From positions 1-6,951 of the forward strand of contig PRDV01000085.1 in assembly GCA_003174035.1 (NCBI GenBank): a stretch of 6,951 bases of DNA, written 5' to 3'. The DNA comes from Candidatus Babelota bacterium (lineage in GTDB: Bacteria; Babelota; Babeliae; Babelales; Babelaceae). The first letter of the stretch is position 1, and each line of letters opens with the position of its first letter. Shown piece after piece: positions 5,106-6,951 of the stretch. Below the pieces are notes generated by a model that saw only the letters and a program-made list of their open reading frames with translations, made no database searches and was not told where the DNA came from. A program made the translations under genes and the position numbers.

Positions 5106-6077
5106 AAAATTTCTGAGCAGTTCAGCCCGGGTAAATCCAACTAACAATGCACCGTCCCGTGATAAAGTTAGATCTCGCAGGTTCTTGAGGCCAGAAAAAA
5201 AGCCAGTCAGGGAAAACTGGGCAATACCGGTAACGAAAATAAAGGATATGTATTGATCCAAAGCTTTTAAAGTTGCATAGAATGGTCTTAAAATATCTCT
5301 GCAAGCATCAGCTATCGCAGGATCTTTAAGATTGTTAACCAAGGGAGCATCATATTCATCTATTAAAACTGCAACTTTACCGGTTTTAGATAATTGCATG
5401 ACCAGGTTCTTCAGACATGCAGAAATACTTGGCGTTTCGCTTAATACTAAATTATTCATTTTAGCAATATTCTCAAGCTCCCACTTAAGCCCCCTTTTTA
5501 ATGCATCTGGATTTTCATAATCTATGGCACTAAAGTTTAGCATGAGTACCGGATATTTTTTCCAGTGATAATCTGTCGTTGACAGGTACAAATTCTCAAA
5601 GAGCTTGCGGTACCCTGCAAAAATTTCTTGAAGGGTAGATAGAATAAGAGATTTACCAAATCTGCGAGGACGTGCAAAGAAATACACTTTACCCTTATTG
5701 AGCAATGTATGTAGATGCTCGGTCTTATCAACATAGACATACTTTTCTTCTATGATTTCTCGAAAAGTCTGGATACCAACGGGCAGTTTTTCTAGTGCCG
5801 CCCGATCTGCGAATAATCTTACTGAAAGGCCCACTTTTCCAACTTTTGAAATACTTGAATGAGCGCCATAATTAAGTAGGTACCTACCATTAGCAGCCAA
5901 TGCATGTTGATCTCTTATAACCTCGGGCGGTTTTATGCTGCGAACAGACAGAGGGTAGTCTAACGCATTTTTCATAGCTGTTAGTGCTCTCATGGCCCAA
6001 ACGTGACTAAAACCGGCCATGGCAATTGCAGCCATTGCCAGTTTTATGCCGCATAAAAATGATTTTTTTTGTGTCAT
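5025..6077 (-). CDS. Truncated AAA-ATPase (PF09820 type) with leader peptide, 3' end replaced by IS sequence
   Basis: Starting at the ATG at 6077, the product has 350 residues; AGAAGGAG seven bases upstream supports this start over a TTG at 6098. Residues 1-28 look like a Sec signal peptide (MTQKKS, core KLAMAAIAMAGF, possible cut after VWA), which is unexpected for a nucleotide-binding domain. The AAA-ATPase_like domain begins at about 98 (LPVGIQTFREII, then YVYVDKT). It has the P-loop variant RPRRFGKS at 136-143, Walker B VAVLIDEYDAPL at 235-246, the sensor FVTGIAQFS at 281-289 and GFTRAELLRNF at 314-324. Family members then continue for about 200 residues to a PD-(D/E)XK nuclease domain. 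Here the last 26 residues are read out of frame from a transposase fragment and look meaningless. The ATPase core is intact, the nuclease part is lost. The protein could be expressed but is probably non-functional or altered. The family has no firmly known role and is common in symbionts with many repeats. Confidence 0.85.
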   Translation of the reverse strand: MTQKKSFLCGIKLAMAAIAMAGFSHVWAMRALTAMKNALDYPLSVRSIKPPEVIRDQHALAANGRYLLNYGAHSSISKVGKVGLSVRLFADRAALEKLPVGIQTFREIIEEKYVYVDKTEHLHTLLNKGKVYFFARPRRFGKSLILSTLQEIFAGYRKLFENLYLSTTDYHWKKYPVLMLNFSAIDYENPDALKRGLKWELENIAKMNNLVLSETPSISACLKNLVMQLSKTGKVAVLIDEYDAPLVNNLKDPAIADACRDILRPFYATLKALDQYISFIFVTGIAQFSLTGFFSGLKNLRDLTLSRDGALLVGFTRAELLRNFISLNALNRMLLCVTWHFLCLKTYNIR

Positions 6078-6128
6078 CCCATGGCTCCTTCTATACAATG
6101 TTCAATCGGGCTATTCTGCATACATTAA

Positions 6129-6157
6129 ACTATGTCGCAATAACAATAATTTGTCGA
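6129..6157 (-). promoter_or_regulatory. Candidate promoter of the AAA-ATPase gene
   Basis: On the minus strand TCGACA (6152-6157), one mismatch from consensus, is followed after 17 bases by CATAGT (6129-6134), four of six. The leader would be about 45 bases. Several other weak matches exist in this AT-rich stretch. Confidence 0.25.
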
Positions 6158-6198
6158 ATCTCTAAATTTCCTTGGGTAAATAAGGAATCAGTTATAAC

Positions 6199-6228
6199 CG
6201 GGCGCGACCTTATTCTCGCGCGCACCCG
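6199..6228. other. GC-rich imperfect hairpin upstream of the AAA-ATPase gene
   Basis: CGGG plus CGCGA (6199-6207) can pair with TCGCG (6216-6220) plus CCCG (6225-6228), leaving a 4-base bulge CGCA and an 8-base loop. The G+C richness stands out sharply from the AT-rich flanks. No T run follows on either strand. It lies between the AAA-ATPase promoter and the IS, so it may belong to foreign or older flanking DNA. Confidence 0.4.
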
Positions 6229-6300
6229 ATAAAATCCCAGCAGGCTGACCCCGAAAATAAATTCAAGACTTACGCATTTGATCAAAAACTCGATCAGATC

Positions 6301-6329
6301 TTGACAAAAAATTAAAACCGAGTTCCAAT
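6301..6329 (+). promoter_or_regulatory. Likely internal promoter of the transposase gene
   Basis: A perfect TTGACA (6301-6306) is followed after 17 bases by TCCAAT (6324-6329), four of six. Transcripts should start near 6336, after the outer 5' arm of the hairpin at 6317-6369. Confidence 0.45.
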
Positions 6330-6369
6330 TTGAGAGCTATCGCAATCTCTCAAAAAAAGGAAGCTCGGT
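6317..6369 (+). promoter_or_regulatory. Leader hairpin that hides the transposase ribosome binding site
   Basis: ACCGAG (6317-6322) pairs with CTCGGT (6364-6369), TTCC (6323-6326) pairs with GGAA (6359-6362) with one bulged G, and inside this TTTGAGAG (6329-6336) pairs with CTCTCAAA (6347-6354). The ribosome binding site AAGGAAG (6357-6363) lies in the 3' arm and the start codon follows immediately at 6370. A transcript entering from outside the IS would include both arms and should be poorly translated. A transcript from the internal promoter would lack the outer 5' arm. The same logic is known for transposase genes of IS10 and IS50. Confidence 0.6.
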
Positions 6370-6951
6370 ATGAAAACTAGTGTATGCGAAGTTTTGGGTT
6401 CGGTAAATACCAAATTGCCAGAAAAAATTCAACTCTATATGACAGGGCTTTTGAAGAGCGAAGGAAAGAAAAGTTGTGTTAGAATGCCCGAACAAATGGG
6501 CATTTCGCACGATAAGCTTTATAGAAGTCTTAATGTAGAAGGGCTATCTTATGAGGAACAACAAGCATTCTTTATCGGAGTGATTCGATTATTTACCACA
6601 AACGAAAACCCTGGACATCTTTGTGGAGATGATACTTGCATTCGTCGTTTTGCAAAAAATATGGAAGGAGTTGATAAAATGCATAGTTCTATAGAGGAGC
6701 GAGTTGTAACAGGCCAGTGCCCCGTAGTTTTGTGTTGGAGTAATGGCGAAGTCACCATACCTATTGCCTGGGATTTTTGGTTATCCAAAAAAAGCGTTAG
6801 ACCAAATGAATTTCGCACTAAAACTCGAATTATGCGCGACCTGATTGCTCAGATAGCTTGCAAAATCTCGTTTAATTACGTGCTACTTGATGGATTGTAT
6901 CAATCTGACGTTATGATGGATTACTTAGATGACTTAAAAATTCATTTTTTG
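6370..6951 (+). CDS. IS4-like DDE transposase, N-terminal part
   Basis: The frame is open for 194 codons from the ATG at 6370 to the window edge, without a stop. Residues 1-65 form a helical DNA-binding region (LPEKIQLYMTGLL, then MPEQMGISHDKLYRSL, which looks like a helix-turn-helix). The catalytic domain begins at about residue 80. The first aspartate is in the GDDTCIRR motif at about 86-93, followed by AKNMEGV, a conserved VVTGQCPVVLCWSNG stretch and TIPIAWDFWL. The second aspartate is in VLLDGLYQS at about 171-179. The glutamate would be beyond the window. This order is typical of IS4-superfamily transposases that cut and paste their element. The reading frame is intact so far, so the IS may be active. 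The ribosome binding site AAGGAAG is six bases upstream but sits within a hairpin. Confidence 0.82.
   Translation, partial: MKTSVCEVLGSVNTKLPEKIQLYMTGLLKSEGKKSCVRMPEQMGISHDKLYRSLNVEGLSYEEQQAFFIGVIRLFTTNENPGHLCGDDTCIRRFAKNMEGVDKMHSSIEERVVTGQCPVVLCWSNGEVTIPIAWDFWLSKKSVRPNEFRTKTRIMRDLIAQIACKISFNYVLLDGLYQSDVMMDYLDDLKIHFL

Larger units (their letters stand above)
6265..6951 (+). mobile_element. Left part of an insertion sequence (right end outside the window)
   Basis: A DDE transposase gene preceded by about 100 bases of non-coding DNA indicates an IS. The left end is not determined: AAGACTTACGCA at about 6265-6276 is a plausible terminal sequence because similar ACTTACGCA ends occur in other ISs, but the partner repeat and target duplication are beyond the right edge. 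It is a different element from the transposase fragment at 4837-5105. Confidence 0.5.

Noticed and set aside
6075..6082. Minimal upstream frame ATG-GGA-TGA overlapping the ATPase start codon
   Set aside because: Its ATG is only two bases from the ribosome binding site core, too close for initiation; probably chance.
6026..6232. Plus-strand open frame of 68 codons
   Set aside because: It is antisense to the leader of the ATPase gene and its promoter region, with no ribosome binding site or family signature.
1..6951. CRISPR array, tRNA or rRNA gene
   Set aside because: I found no regularly spaced direct repeats and no cloverleaf or rRNA-like segments by eye on either strand.

Overview
The window looks like part of the accessory genome of a host-associated, probably intracellular, bacterium. 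The base composition is AT-rich. Two adjacent genes encode proteins with leader peptides and eukaryote-like repeats: an ankyrin protein and a beta-propeller-like protein. There is also a RelE/HTH toxin-antitoxin pair, an AAA-ATPase of the AAA-ATPase_like (PF09820) type, pieces of two different insertion sequences and a dead ribonucleotide reductase gene. This mix is typical of protist or amoeba symbionts such as Dependentiae, Holosporales/Rickettsiales or environmental Chlamydiae. The sequence alone does not settle which.

Layout. 1-42 may be the last codons of a plus-strand gene. 62-147 is the first of three copies of a dispersed intergenic repeat and contains a strong hairpin terminator. 139-470 (minus) is a decayed 3' end of nrdB, recognisable by the ribonucleotide reductase beta C-terminal motifs but broken by two stops and a frameshift. 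673-1337 (plus) is a HI1419/HI1420-type toxin-antitoxin operon with an ATGA overlap, followed by repeat copy B. 1469-3172 (minus) is a 567-residue protein with a leader, a beta-propeller-like body and a dense cysteine cluster. Across a 197-bp intergenic region, 3370-4599 (plus) is a 409-residue exported ankyrin protein. Its promoter and that of the minus-strand gene appear to have -35 boxes that touch. Repeat copy C with a perfect 16-bp hairpin follows.

4837-6077 (minus) is a junction of two broken genes. The AAA-ATPase gene reads normally up to about position 5106, then continues out of frame into the C-terminal fragment of an IS4/IS1634-type transposase. It therefore lacks the usual C-terminal PD-(D/E)XK nuclease region. 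From about 6265 to the right edge (plus) lies the left part of another IS with an IS4-like DDE transposase. Its leader can fold to bury the ribosome binding site, and a likely internal promoter starts downstream of the 5' arm of that fold.

The genes do not form one pathway. The region reads as a mosaic of putative secreted effectors, a selfish stability module and IS-driven gene decay. The most promising items for follow-up are the three-copy hairpin repeat, the divergent effector pair with shared promoter region, and the IS read-through shield.
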